Assembly: GCA_947258885.1 (NCBI GenBank)
Contig: CAMYKD010000009.1
Coordinates: 2,845-50,587, forward strand
Direction: 5' to 3'
DNA: 47,743 nt
DNA from: an uncultured Kiloniellales bacterium
GTDB lineage: Bacteria; Pseudomonadota; Alphaproteobacteria; Kiloniellales; JAKSDN01
Shown: piece after piece, positions 16,735-25,808 of the stretch
Numbering within the stretch: position 1 is the stretch's first letter
Layout: the number at the start of each line of letters is the position of its first letter
Translations under genes and position numbers: made by a program
Notes under the pieces: generated by a model
The model's database searches: none
What the model saw: the letters and a program-made list of their open reading frames with translations, nothing else
What the model was told of the DNA's origin: nothing

Positions 16735-17172
16735 ATGACCGGCTATCTGGGCCTCTTCGCGAGCGCCTTCCTGGCGGCAACGCTCCTGCCGATGTCTTCG
16801 GAGGCGGTGCTGGCCGCGCTGACCGCCGCCAGCGGCCACGAGGCGCTGGTCCTGTGGCTCACGGCGAGCGCGGGCAACACCCTGGGCGCCCTGGTCAACT
16901 GGGCGCTGGGGCGCTTCTGCCTGCACTGGCGGGAGCGCCGCTGGTTCCCGGTCAAACCGGACCAGCTCGAGCGCGCCGGCGCCTGGTTCCGGCGCTACGG
17001 GCTCTGGTCCCTGCTGTTCGCCTGGCTGCCGGTGGTCGGCGACCCGCTCACCTTCGTCGGCGGCATTTTCCGGGTCAACGTCTGGCTGTTCCTGCTGCTG
17101 GTCGGCGCCGGCAAGGCGGCGCGCTACGCGCTGGTGATCCTGGCGGTCCAGGGCGTACTCGGCGCACAGTGA
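16735..17172 (+). CDS. YqaA-type small inner-membrane protein (DedA/SNARE-associated domain)
   Basis: 145 residues with four to five hydrophobic segments. The motif ATLLPMSSEAVLAAL near residues 15-29, the GNTLGALVNWALGR stretch near 48-61 and WLPVVGDPLTFVGG near 99-112 are those of the YqaA branch of the DedA/VTT superfamily, whose better-studied members influence lipid flipping and membrane homeostasis. It begins 43 bp after the cyclase gene on the same strand and ends 5 bp from the convergent ccoS stop. The function of the YqaA subgroup is not known. Confidence 0.85.
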   Translation: MTGYLGLFASAFLAATLLPMSSEAVLAALTAASGHEALVLWLTASAGNTLGALVNWALGRFCLHWRERRWFPVKPDQLERAGAWFRRYGLWSLLFAWLPVVGDPLTFVGGIFRVNVWLFLLLVGAGKAARYALVILAVQGVLGAQ

Positions 17173-17177
17173 GAGTC

Positions 17178-17330
17178 CTACTTCGGCTCGTCCTCGTCGT
17201 CGAACAGGATGCGCTGCGCGGCGCCGTCCAGGTCGTCGTACTGACCGGACTTGAGCGCCCAGAGGAAGGCGGCGAGCCCGATCAGGCCGAGCAGGAGTGC
17301 GATCGGGATCAGGTAGAGAATGCCGCTCAT
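17178..17330 (-). CDS. ccoS: cbb3-type cytochrome oxidase assembly protein CcoS
   Basis: 50 residues: one membrane helix near residues 4-27 followed by WALKSGQYDDLDGAAQRILFDDE, the CcoS/FixS signature. It is needed to put heme and copper cofactors into the oxidase. Its ATG overlaps the ccoI stop by 4 bp, and it is the last gene of the ccoNOQPGHIS operon. This gene is easily missed because of its size. Confidence 0.93.
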   Translation of the reverse strand: MSGILYLIPIALLLGLIGLAAFLWALKSGQYDDLDGAAQRILFDDEDEPK

Positions 17331-19567
17331 CGGAGGTCCCTCGGCCGGGCGGCCCGGGCAAGCCGGAGCGCGTTGCCGATCACGACCAGGGACGAGGACG
17401 ACATGGCGATCGCGGCGACCAACGGAGTGACCAGCCCGGCCACCGCCAGGGGAATCGTGACTGCGTTGTAGCCGAAGGCCAACCAGAGGTTCTGCTTGAC
17501 CAGCCGCTGGGCGCGGCGGGCCAGGGTCACGAGCTCCAGCACCGGGCCGAGGCGCCGACCCTGGAACACCGCATCGGCGGCGGTCTGGCTGATGTCGACC
17601 GCGCTGGAGGGCGACAGGGATACCGAGGCGGCGGCCAGGGCCGGGGCATCGTTGAGCCCGTCGCCGACCATCAGGACACGGAGGCCCTTGCCGGCCAGGG
17701 CTTCCAGGCGCGCGACCTTGTCGGCCGGGCTGCAGCCGGCGTGCCACTCCGCGATGCCGAGATCCTCGGCCAGGCGCGCGACCGCGCCGCGGCGATCGCC
17801 GGACAGGAGCTCGATCGCGAAACCACGGGCCTGGAGGGCGGCGATGACCGCCGCCGCGTCCGCGCGCGGCGGATCGGCAAAGACGAAGCGTTGCGGCGCC
17901 CGGCCGGAACCGGTCAGCCACAGCTCCGGCCCCTCGGCCGCCTCGTCCTCGGGAAGGCCGCACCAGACGCGGTTGCCCAGGCGCAGCTCGCCCTCGGGCG
18001 TCGTGAGGCCGAGACCCAGGCCGGGGTGCTCGCGCACGCCGTCTGCGACCGGCACCCCCGGGGCGGCGCGGGCGAGCGCCCGGGCCAGGGGATGGCGGCT
18101 CGCCCCGGCCAGCGAGGCGGCGAGATTGAGCGCGTCGGGGTCGAGGCCCTCACGGCTCAACTCGGGCCGGCCCTCGGTCAGGGTCCCGGTCTTGTCGAAC
18201 ACCACGGTGTCGACCACGGCCAGGCGCTCCAGAGCGGTCGCCGACTTGAGCAGGGTGCCGCGACCGAGCAGCCGGCCGCTGGCGATCACCTGGACCGCCG
18301 GCACGGCCAGGCCGAGCGCGCAGGGACAGGTGATGATCAGCACGGCGACGGCGGTGAGCAGCGCGGTCTGCCAGGGCGCGCCCAGCAGAAAGGTCCAGCC
18401 GAGGAAGGTCGCGAGCGCCAGGCCGTGGACCAGCGGCGCGTAGAGCCGCGCAACCCGGTCCGCCAGCTCGACGTAGCGGGCCCGGCGCTGCTCGGCCAGC
18501 TCCATCAGACGCACGATCTCCGCCAGCAGCGTGTCCTCGCCGACCGCCGTGACCTCGAGAGTGAGCGGCGCGGTCAGGTTGAGCGTGCCCGCGAAGACCG
18601 GATCGTCCGGCTGCGTCGGCGCGGGCAGGGTCTCGCCGGTGATCAGGCTGGTGTCCAGCTCCGACCGGCCGGCCCGGACCCGCCCGTCGACCGCGATTCG
18701 CTCGCCGGCCGCGGCCAGCACGGTCATGCCGGGGCCGACCTGATCGGCGGGCAACAGCATCCGCGCGCCGTCCTCGGTCAACACGGTGACCGGCCGGGTG
18801 TCGAGGGCGAGCAGGCGTTCGGCCGCCGCCCGCGCCTTGCCGCGCGCTCGCCGGTCGAGGTAGCGGCCGATCAGCAGGAAGAACAGCAGGGTGACCGCGG
18901 AGTCGAAGTAGACGTGCCGGCCCCCGGCCATCGTCTCGAACAGGCTCATGCCGGCGGCGAGCAGCACCGCGAGCGAGATCGGCACGTCCATGTTGGTGTG
19001 GCCGGACTTCAGCGCCCGCAGCGCCGAGCGGAAGAAGGGCTGCCCGGCATAGGCGATGGCCGGCAGCGCGATCAGGGCCGAGAACCAGTGGAGCAGGCCG
19101 CGGGTGGCCGGTCCCATGTCCTGGAAATGCCCGGCCCAGACCGCGACCGAGAGCAGCATGACGTTGCCGGCGGCGAAACCGGCTACCGCCAGGGCGCGCA
19201 GGAGCTGGATTTCGGCGCGCCCCTCGCCCGCGCTGAGCCGCGCGGGCTCGTAGGGCGCCACCGGATATCCGAGATCCTCGACGGCCCGGGCCAAGTGCTC
19301 GGCGCTCTCGGGCGGGCCGCGCCAGGCGAGCGCGAGGCGCCGCGTGGTCAGGTTCAGCCGGGCGTGGGTCACCTCGTCCCTTCTGGCCAGCGCACGCTCG
19401 ATGCGCTGCACGCAGCCGCCGCAGTGGACGCCCTCGACGATCAGATCGAGGCTTTGTTCTTCCTCGCCGCGCGGTCTCGCATAGCCGGTGAAATCCGGTC
19501 GGCCGAGCGATTCCGGGTCCAGGTCCCTGGCCGCGCCGGCGGCCGCCGTGGCGCCCGGCGTCGTCAC
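17327..19567 (-). CDS. ccoI: Copper-translocating P-type ATPase CcoI/FixI
   Basis: 746 residues from GTG 19567, which overlaps the ccoH stop (GTGA). The N-terminal metal-binding domain carries C49 and C52 (HCGGC), CPCALG in membrane helix 6 is the metal site, DKTGTLTEG is the phosphorylation site and GDGLNDAPAL the hinge. FixI-type P1B ATPases export Cu(I) to the periplasm for assembly of cbb3 oxidase, unlike detoxifying CopA. The frame is open further upstream, but the GTG keeps the usual overlapping gene order. Confidence 0.95.
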   Translation of the reverse strand: MTTPGATAAAGAARDLDPESLGRPDFTGYARPRGEEEQSLDLIVEGVHCGGCVQRIERALARRDEVTHARLNLTTRRLALAWRGPPESAEHLARAVEDLGYPVAPYEPARLSAGEGRAEIQLLRALAVAGFAAGNVMLLSVAVWAGHFQDMGPATRGLLHWFSALIALPAIAYAGQPFFRSALRALKSGHTNMDVPISLAVLLAAGMSLFETMAGGRHVYFDSAVTLLFFLLIGRYLDRRARGKARAAAERLLALDTRPVTVLTEDGARMLLPADQVGPGMTVLAAAGERIAVDGRVRAGRSELDTSLITGETLPAPTQPDDPVFAGTLNLTAPLTLEVTAVGEDTLLAEIVRLMELAEQRRARYVELADRVARLYAPLVHGLALATFLGWTFLLGAPWQTALLTAVAVLIITCPCALGLAVPAVQVIASGRLLGRGTLLKSATALERLAVVDTVVFDKTGTLTEGRPELSREGLDPDALNLAASLAGASRHPLARALARAAPGVPVADGVREHPGLGLGLTTPEGELRLGNRVWCGLPEDEAAEGPELWLTGSGRAPQRFVFADPPRADAAAVIAALQARGFAIELLSGDRRGAVARLAEDLGIAEWHAGCSPADKVARLEALAGKGLRVLMVGDGLNDAPALAAASVSLSPSSAVDISQTAADAVFQGRRLGPVLELVTLARRAQRLVKQNLWLAFGYNAVTIPLAVAGLVTPLVAAIAMSSSSLVVIGNALRLARAARPRDLR

Positions 19568-20055
19568 TCGACCACCACGCGGCGGGTCGCCTGATAGCTG
19601 CCGCCGGCGTGCTCGGCGCGGACCCGCACGTCCCACTGACCCGGCAGTGGAAATATCGTTTCGGTCCCGTAACGGCCGTTTTCCAGCTTGGCGAGCGGCA
19701 GGACGAGGTCGTGGCCGCTGTGGGTCGGCCGGACCAGGCGGGCGGTGACGGCGGTCAGCCGTGGCGGCCGGCCGCTCCCGTCCCGGAAGGTCGCCTCGAG
19801 CCGAACCCGCCCGTCATCGCCCGGCGCGAGCGTGATCCCGACCCGCCAATCGAGCGCCGCCTGCTTGCGTGCCGCCGCCAGCGTGTCGTTGTAGGCTAGC
19901 CCCTTTTCGTAGGCGCCCCGGGTCTCCAGTCCGGTCCAACTGCCGAAGGCGAAGACGACCAGGGCGCCATTGGCCGCCAAGACCACGGCAAACATGGCGA
20001 AAAACACCCAGGGACCCCAGGTCAGTGACCGCTGCGGGCGGGGCCGGCCGGTCAT
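19564..20055 (-). CDS. ccoH: FixH family protein CcoH
   Basis: 163 residues: one membrane anchor near residues 13-37, followed by a periplasmic beta-rich domain with YEKGLAYNDTLAAARKQAALDW near 49-70, the FixH hallmark. It helps assemble or stabilise the cbb3 oxidase. It overlaps ccoG upstream and ccoI downstream by 4 bp each, showing tight translational coupling. Confidence 0.94.
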   Translation of the reverse strand: MTGRPRPQRSLTWGPWVFFAMFAVVLAANGALVVFAFGSWTGLETRGAYEKGLAYNDTLAAARKQAALDWRVGITLAPGDDGRVRLEATFRDGSGRPPRLTAVTARLVRPTHSGHDLVLPLAKLENGRYGTETIFPLPGQWDVRVRAEHAGGSYQATRRVVVE

Positions 20056-21539
20056 CGTTCCGGCCCCCGGAAGGCGGCGTCGTAGACGACCACTTCGCCG
20101 CGCAGCTCGTCGCGCAGGACGAAGGCCAGCGGCGTCGACTCGCCGGCCAGTTGGTCGCGCGGCAGGGTCACATAGACGCGGTAGGTGGCGACGCTGTCCT
20201 GCCGGGCGCTCAGCGTCACCCGGTCGCTGGCGCTGCCGTCCTGGCCGACTACCTGCATGGCCGCCGCCGGCGGGCCCTCGAGGCGCAGGCTGAAGGTGCG
20301 CGCCTCCAACGTCTTGTTGAGCAGCTTGATCGTGTAGCCGTTGCGGATGCCGCCGTCCGACAGGGTCACGAAAAGCGGGCTGCGCTCATGCAGCACGTTG
20401 ATGTCCAGCGTCGAGCGGAACGCCAGGCTCCACAGCATGGCTCCGGCGACCACCAGGAACAGCAGGGCGTAGAGCAGCGTGCGCGGGCGCACCGCACGGT
20501 AGGCCGGGAGTCGGCCCGCGGCGCGGCCCTGTTGATTGCGCTCGGTGTCGTAGGTGATCAGGCCGAGCGGCCGGCCGACCCTGGCCATGACGCTGGCGCA
20601 GGCGTCGACGCAGAGCGCGCAGCTGATGCATTCGAGCTGGTTGCCGTCGCGGATGTCGATCCCGGTCGGACAGACCGCGACGCAGAGGTTGCAGTCGACG
20701 CAGTCGCCCCGCCCCTCCCAGCTCTGGCCCTTCCGATGCCGGCCGCGCGGCTCGCCGCGCCGTTTTTCGTAGGTGACGACCAGCGTGTCCTCGTCGAACA
20801 TCGCCGACTGGAAGCGCGGCCAGGGGCACATATAGGTGCAGACCTGCTCCCGGGCCCAGCCGGCCAGCAGGTAGGTCGTTCCCGTGAACAGCCCGGTGAA
20901 GAAATAGACCGTCGTCGAGGCCTGGCCGGTGAAGATGTCGCGGACGACCGTCGGCGCGTCGTTGAAGTACATGATCCAGACGCCGCCGGTGGCCGCCGCG
21001 ATGACCAGCCAGAGCGCGTGCTTCAGGAGCTTACGGCCGGCCTTGCCCGCACCGAACGGCGCCTTGTCCAGCCGGATGCGGGCGTTGCGGTCGCCTTCCA
21101 CCAGGCGCTCGACCCACATGTAGAGGTCGGTCCAGACGGTCTGCGGACAGCCGTAGCCGCACCAGACCCGGCCGGCCAGGCTGGTCGCCAGGAACAGCCC
21201 GACCGCGCCCAGGATCAGTAGCCCGACAAGGTAATAGAGCTCTTGCGGCCAGATCTCGATGAAGAAGAAATAGAGTCGCTCGTGCGCCATGTCGGCCAGC
21301 ACCGCCTGGTCCGGCGCGCCCGGCCCGCGGTCCCAGCGGACCCAGGGCAGGACATAGTAGATCGCGAGCAGGACGATCAGCGCGGCCCACTTGAGCCGCC
21401 GGAAGGTCCCAGCCACGGTCTTGGGATAGACCTCGACCCGCCCGGCGTAGAGCGGCACGCGCTTTTGCGCCTCCACCGAGAGTGCGTCTTCGACCTGGAC
21501 CGCATCGGCCATCGCGTCTTGCTTCAGATTCCCGCTCAT
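20052..21539 (-). CDS. ccoG: Cytochrome c oxidase accessory protein CcoG
   Basis: 495 residues from ATG 21539 (a GTG at 21551 would add four residues). It has several membrane helices, a CGYGCPQTVW motif near 125-134 and a polyferredoxin segment with two clusters of cysteines (CVDCNLCVAVCPTG, then CISCALCVDAC) that can hold two [4Fe-4S] clusters. A C-terminal immunoglobulin-like domain lies in the periplasm. CcoG is a cupric reductase for cbb3 assembly. It lies 25 bp after ccoP and overlaps ccoH by 4 bp. Confidence 0.95.
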   Translation of the reverse strand: MSGNLKQDAMADAVQVEDALSVEAQKRVPLYAGRVEVYPKTVAGTFRRLKWAALIVLLAIYYVLPWVRWDRGPGAPDQAVLADMAHERLYFFFIEIWPQELYYLVGLLILGAVGLFLATSLAGRVWCGYGCPQTVWTDLYMWVERLVEGDRNARIRLDKAPFGAGKAGRKLLKHALWLVIAAATGGVWIMYFNDAPTVVRDIFTGQASTTVYFFTGLFTGTTYLLAGWAREQVCTYMCPWPRFQSAMFDEDTLVVTYEKRRGEPRGRHRKGQSWEGRGDCVDCNLCVAVCPTGIDIRDGNQLECISCALCVDACASVMARVGRPLGLITYDTERNQQGRAAGRLPAYRAVRPRTLLYALLFLVVAGAMLWSLAFRSTLDINVLHERSPLFVTLSDGGIRNGYTIKLLNKTLEARTFSLRLEGPPAAAMQVVGQDGSASDRVTLSARQDSVATYRVYVTLPRDQLAGESTPLAFVLRDELRGEVVVYDAAFRGPER

Positions 21540-21564
21540 GCCCGGCGGCACCGGGCACGTCCGG

Positions 21565-22419
21565 CTATTCGCCGCCGCCCAGCGCGTGGACGTAGACCGT
21601 CAACATCTTGATTGTGGTGTCGTCCAGGCGACCTGTCCAGGCTGGCATGACGCCGTGGCTCGGCCGCGTGATCTGGGCGACGATGTCGGCCTTCTCGCCG
21701 CCGTAGAGCCAGATCTGGTCGGCTAGCCTGGGTGCGCCGAACTCGCGCCCGCCCTCGCCCGCCCCGCCGTGGCAGGAGGCGCAGTGCTCGGCGTAGAGTT
21801 CCACGCCCTCCCCGGCCGCGCCGGCGGCCTGGGTCGAGAGCGACAGGACATAGGAGGCCACGACCTCGATCTGGCCTTGGTCAAGCAACTCATCCGGGCC
21901 GAAGGCCGGCATCTCGCCCACGCGAGTGTCGTCGTCGTCCGCGGTGCGGACGCCGTGGCGCAGGGTCGTTTCGATCTCGTCCAGCGTGCCGCCCCACAGC
22001 CAGGAGTCGTCGGCCAGGCTCGGGTAACCGGGGCGGCCGGCACCGCCCGCCGCATGGCAGGGCGCACAGTTGTCGGCGAAGGCCGCGCGCCCGCCGGTCA
22101 GGGCGAAGTTGAGCAGGTCCGGGTCGGCCTTTACCTCCTCCAGGGGCGCGGCGGCGATGCGGTCCAGGCTACCGGCCTGGCGCGCCCGCGCCTCGGCCAT
22201 GCGCTCGACCAGCTCCTCGCGCTGGGAGTAGCCCATAAGGCCCGCGATGCCCGGGATGGTCGGATAGAGCAGGTAGTAGACCAGCGACCAGATGATCGTG
22301 GCATAAAGCACATAGAGCCACCACCTGGGCAGCGGGGTGTTGAGCTCCTTGATACCGTCCCATTCGTGGCCGGTCGTCTCGGTCCCGGTGACGGAGTCCT
22401 TCTCGATCTTGGTCGGCAT
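21565..22419 (-). CDS. ccoP: cbb3-type cytochrome c oxidase subunit III, diheme CcoP
   Basis: 284 residues. The N-terminal membrane anchor is near 33-53 (WWLYVLYATIIWSLVYYLLYP), followed by two cytochrome c domains with heme motifs CAPCH at 118-122 and CASCH at 213-217 and the axial Met motifs after each (GEMPAFG and HGVMPAWTG). It passes electrons from soluble cytochrome c to CcoO. It follows ccoQ by 3 bp. Confidence 0.97.
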   Translation of the reverse strand: MPTKIEKDSVTGTETTGHEWDGIKELNTPLPRWWLYVLYATIIWSLVYYLLYPTIPGIAGLMGYSQREELVERMAEARARQAGSLDRIAAAPLEEVKADPDLLNFALTGGRAAFADNCAPCHAAGGAGRPGYPSLADDSWLWGGTLDEIETTLRHGVRTADDDDTRVGEMPAFGPDELLDQGQIEVVASYVLSLSTQAAGAAGEGVELYAEHCASCHGGAGEGGREFGAPRLADQIWLYGGEKADIVAQITRPSHGVMPAWTGRLDDTTIKMLTVYVHALGGGE

Positions 22420-22422
22420 GCC

Positions 22423-22587
22423 TCACATCTCCCCGTCGTCGTCCCGGAGCGGGATCCGCGCGTGCTGCTCCATCTCGGCCTTGCGCTTCGGCCACAGGGC
22501 CCAGGCGACGATCGCCAGGAACAGGCCCATCAGCCAAAGACCCCAGAAGGGACGGAGCGCCTCGGCTATCGCTTGCAGGGTTTCCAT
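22423..22587 (-). CDS. ccoQ: cbb3-type cytochrome oxidase subunit CcoQ
   Basis: 54 residues: a short N-terminus, one membrane helix near 13-31 (PFWGLWLMGLFLAIVAWALWP) and a charged tail. This is the standard FixQ/CcoQ pattern. It stabilises the interaction of CcoP with the core complex. It sits between ccoO (11 bp upstream) and ccoP (3 bp downstream). Confidence 0.92.
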   Translation of the reverse strand: METLQAIAEALRPFWGLWLMGLFLAIVAWALWPKRKAEMEQHARIPLRDDDGEM

Positions 22588-22598
22588 CGCGCCATCCC

Positions 22599-23321
22599 CT
22601 ATTGCCGCAGGTCTTCGGGCTTGACGTCGGTGAAGTCGACCATGCGGCCGAGGATCTGCATATAGGCGACCATCGCGTCCATCTCGCTGAGCAGCGCGGG
22701 ATTGCCGTCGAAGTCGCCGACCGCGGCCTTGGGATAGCGGGCCAGCAGGTCGTCCGTGTCGGCCTCCGGGTCGGCCTGGGCCTCGAGGTCGGCCGCGGCG
22801 TTTTCGATCATCTCGTCGCTGTAGGGCACGCCGACGGCGCGGTTGGTCTCGAGCCGCTCGGCGATGTCCGCGGCCTCCAGCGGCCGGTCCAGCATGAATC
22901 CGTAAGCCGGCATGATCGACTCCGGCACCACGCTGCGCGGGTCGGCCATGTGGGCGGCGTGCCATTCGTTCGAGTACTTGCCGCCGACCCGGGCCAGGTC
23001 GGGACCGGTGCGCTTGGAGCCCCACTGGAAGGGATGGTCGTACATGGATTCGGCGGCCAGGCTGTAATGGCCGTAGCGCTCGACCTCGTCCCGGAACGGC
23101 CGGACCTGCTGGGAGTGGCAGAGGTAGCAGCCCTCGCGGATGTAAATGTCGCGCCCGCGCAGCTCGAGCGGCGTATAGGGCCGCACGCCTTCGACCCGCT
23201 CGATGGTGCTCTCGACGGTGTAGAGCGGCACGATCTCGACCAGTCCGCCGATCGATACGGTGATCAGGATGAGCACCAGCATCAGGATGACGTTCTGTTC
23301 GATCTTGCTGTGGCTGAACAT
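22599..23321 (-). CDS. ccoO: cbb3-type cytochrome c oxidase subunit II, CcoO
   Basis: 240 residues from ATG 23321, which has a strong GAGGAGG ribosome binding site. One N-terminal membrane anchor precedes a monoheme cytochrome c domain with CYLCH at residues 65-69. The sequence [13 protein letters not shown] is diagnostic for CcoO. It carries electrons from CcoP to the CcoN active site. The gene follows ccoN by 11 bp. Confidence 0.97.
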   Translation of the reverse strand: MFSHSKIEQNVILMLVLILITVSIGGLVEIVPLYTVESTIERVEGVRPYTPLELRGRDIYIREGCYLCHSQQVRPFRDEVERYGHYSLAAESMYDHPFQWGSKRTGPDLARVGGKYSNEWHAAHMADPRSVVPESIMPAYGFMLDRPLEAADIAERLETNRAVGVPYSDEMIENAAADLEAQADPEADTDDLLARYPKAAVGDFDGNPALLSEMDAMVAYMQILGRMVDFTDVKPEDLRQ

Positions 23322-23332
23322 GGTCGTCCTCC

Positions 23333-24793
23333 TCACTCGGCCGGGTTCATGCCGGGGGCCACGGCCGGCGCGCCAGCCTCCTCGCGCACGTCGCCGCGCG
23401 CGGTGCGGATCAGGTTATAGACCATGACCAGCGAACCGATCAGGAACAGCACGCCGCCCAGCGCCCGGATCACGTAGAAGGGATGCATGGCCTCGACGGT
23501 CTCGATGAAGGCGTACTGCAGGAAGCCCAGGGAGTCGTAGGCCCGCCACATCAGGCCTTGCAGGATGCCCGAGACCCACATGGCCGTGATGTAGAGCACG
23601 ATGCCGATGGTCGCGATCCAGAAATGCACGCTGACCAGACGCTCGGAATAAAGTCGCGCGCGCCGCCACAGCTTGGGTACCAGGAAATAGACCGCGCCGA
23701 AGGAGACGAAGGCGACCCAGCCGAGCGCGCCAGAATGCGAGTGGCCGACGGTCCAATCGGTCCAATGGCTGAGCGCGTTGACCGGCTTGACCGACATCAG
23801 CGGACCCTCGAAGGTGCTCATGCCGTAGAAGGCGACCGAGACCACGAGGAAGCGCAGCACGGGGTCTGTACGCAGTTTGTCCCAGGCCCCCGACAGGGTC
23901 ATTATGCCGTTGATCATGCCGCCCCAGGACGGCATCCAGAGCATCACCGAGAAGGTCATGCCCAGGGTCTGCGCCCAATCCGGCAGGCTCGTGTAGAAAA
24001 GGTGATGGGGCCCGGCCCAGATGTAGAGGAAGATGATCGACCAGAAGTGGATGATCGACAGCCGGTAGGAGTAGACCGGCCGCTCGGCCTGCTTGGGGAT
24101 GAAGTAGTACATGATCCCCAGGAAGCCGGCGGTCAGGAAGAAGCCCACCGCGTTGTGGCCGTACCACCATTGGGTCAGGGCGTCCTGCACGCCGGAGAAC
24201 AGCGAGTAACTCTTGGTGCCTGTCCAGGACACCGGTAGCGACAGGCCGTTCACGATGTGCAGCATGGCGACGGTCACGATGAAGGACAGGAAGAACCAGT
24301 TCGCTACGTAGATGTGCGGTTCCTTGCGCTTCATGACGGTGCCCAGGAAGACCAGCAGGTAGACGACCCAGACCAGGGTCAGCCACAGGTCGACGTACCA
24401 CTCGGGCTCGGCGTACTCGCGGCCCTGGGTGATGCCCAGGAGGTAGCCGACCCCGGCCATGACCAGGAACAGCTGGTAGCCGACGAACACGAAGCCGGCC
24501 AGCGTCTCGCCGCCGAACAGCGTGGTCCGGCCGGTGCGCTGGACCACGTAGAACGAGGTGGCGATCAGCGCGTTGCCGCCGAAGCCGAAGATCGCCCCCG
24601 AGGTATGCAGCGGCCTGACCCGGCCGAAGCTGAACCACTCCAGGTCCAGGTTGAGGACCGGATAGGCGAGTTGCAGGGCGATCAGGACGCCCACCAGAAA
24701 GGCCGCCACGCCCCAGAACATCGTCGCGATGACCAGGAGCCGGATAACGCCTTCGTTGTATGCGCTGCTGCTCGCGCTCGCTTGGTCGGTCAT
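23333..24793 (-). CDS. ccoN: cbb3-type cytochrome c oxidase subunit I, CcoN
   Basis: 486 residues from ATG 24793, with about 12 membrane helices. Conserved heme and copper ligand regions are visible: [15 protein letters not shown] early (low-spin heme), [11 protein letters not shown] and GPHHLFYTS in the middle (Cu-B histidines) and [11 protein letters not shown] late (hemes b). It is the catalytic subunit of the high-affinity proton-pumping oxidase used at low oxygen. It is the first gene of the operon, and an FNR/FixK-type box is centred about 112 bp upstream of the start. Confidence 0.97.
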   Translation of the reverse strand: MTDQASASSSAYNEGVIRLLVIATMFWGVAAFLVGVLIALQLAYPVLNLDLEWFSFGRVRPLHTSGAIFGFGGNALIATSFYVVQRTGRTTLFGGETLAGFVFVGYQLFLVMAGVGYLLGITQGREYAEPEWYVDLWLTLVWVVYLLVFLGTVMKRKEPHIYVANWFFLSFIVTVAMLHIVNGLSLPVSWTGTKSYSLFSGVQDALTQWWYGHNAVGFFLTAGFLGIMYYFIPKQAERPVYSYRLSIIHFWSIIFLYIWAGPHHLFYTSLPDWAQTLGMTFSVMLWMPSWGGMINGIMTLSGAWDKLRTDPVLRFLVVSVAFYGMSTFEGPLMSVKPVNALSHWTDWTVGHSHSGALGWVAFVSFGAVYFLVPKLWRRARLYSERLVSVHFWIATIGIVLYITAMWVSGILQGLMWRAYDSLGFLQYAFIETVEAMHPFYVIRALGGVLFLIGSLVMVYNLIRTARGDVREEAGAPAVAPGMNPAE

Positions 24794-24898
24794 GCCCCCC
24801 CCAACGTCAATCGTTTCTCCGCCGGCCACGAAGCGGTCCCGCGAAGCGCATCCGCGCCGAGACACTAGGAAATTGCAGTAGATAAGGCGAACACCGCA

Positions 24899-24912
24899 TT
24901 GATGTAGGTCAA
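24899..24912 (-). promoter_or_regulatory. FNR/FixK-type box upstream of ccoN
   Basis: TTGATGTAGGTCAA fits the TTGA-N6-TCAA pattern of FNR, ANR and FixK sites exactly, with one mismatch to the stricter TTGAT-N4-ATCAA form. It lies between ccoN and the divergent DUF2189 gene (start 25003), so either could be controlled. Its role in cbb3 operons under low oxygen is well known; the specific regulator here is not identified. Confidence 0.8.
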
Positions 24913-25002
24913 TGCCCCTCAACCGCGTTAGACTGCGATTCTGTCGCAAGAGCCGTAACCGAGATGGCAGGCGGCGCAAACAGGTCGGTGTGGGAGGGGC
25001 AC

Positions 25003-25803
25003 ATGGTGCAGACGAACGACACGCCCGGCGCGGATTCCGCTTCCGGCGGATCCGGCGCGATCATCCGGCAGGTGGGCGCGGAACAGCCCTGGACATGGCT
25101 AGCTCAGGGCTGGCGGGACCTGTGCCGCGCGCCGTCGGTGAGCCTGGTCTACGGCATCGTCTTCTCGGCGGCCGGTTTGGCTCTGACCAGCGCGATCTGG
25201 CTGATCGACGCGTTCTACCTAGTGCTGCCGCTCGCCGCCGGGTTCCTTCTGATGGGGCCGATTCTCTCGGTCGGCCTCTACGATGTCAGCCGGCGCCTCG
25301 ACGCCGGCGAGGCGGTCGGCCTCGGCCGGGCCTTGACCGCCTGGCGCAGGAACGAGGCGCAGATCGCGCTCCTCGGCCTGGCGCTTGTGCTGTTCCTGAT
25401 GGCGTGGATGCTGCTCGCGATGATCATCTTCGCCCTGTTCTTCAGCGACCGCCTGCCCGACCCGGCCAATTTCATTTCCGAGGTGTTCTTTTCGCTCCAG
25501 AGCATTCCCTTTCTGATCGTCGGCACCGGCGCCGGGGCCGTCCTCGCGGCGCTGGTCTTCGCGATCAGTGCGGTTTCGATCCCGATTCTGCTGGATCGCG
25601 ACGTCGACGTCTTGACCGCGGTCGTCACCAGCCTCACAGCCGTGCGCCGCAATCCGGGCGCCATGGCGGTCTGGGCCGGCCTCATCGTGCTGTTCATCGG
25701 CGCCGGGTTGGTGACCGCCTATCTCGGCCTCATCGTCACCCTGCCGCTGGTCGGCCACGCGGCTTGGCACGCCTATAAGGACCTGGTGGGCTTTCCGGAG
25801 TAA
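25003..25803 (+). CDS. DUF2189 domain-containing integral membrane protein
   Basis: 266 residues from ATG 25003, which has a GGGAGGGG ribosome binding site; an ATG 39 bp upstream is less likely. About six hydrophobic segments; [19 protein letters not shown] near residues 40-58 and [20 protein letters not shown] near 84-103 are DUF2189 features. The function is unknown. It is divergent from ccoN, and the family often occurs near respiratory oxidase genes. It shares the intergenic region containing the FNR-type box. The stop is 5 bp from the convergent kinase/ATPase gene. Confidence 0.85.
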   Translation: MVQTNDTPGADSASGGSGAIIRQVGAEQPWTWLAQGWRDLCRAPSVSLVYGIVFSAAGLALTSAIWLIDAFYLVLPLAAGFLLMGPILSVGLYDVSRRLDAGEAVGLGRALTAWRRNEAQIALLGLALVLFLMAWMLLAMIIFALFFSDRLPDPANFISEVFFSLQSIPFLIVGTGAGAVLAALVFAISAVSIPILLDRDVDVLTAVVTSLTAVRRNPGAMAVWAGLIVLFIGAGLVTAYLGLIVTLPLVGHAAWHAYKDLVGFPE

Positions 25804-25808
25804 CCCGT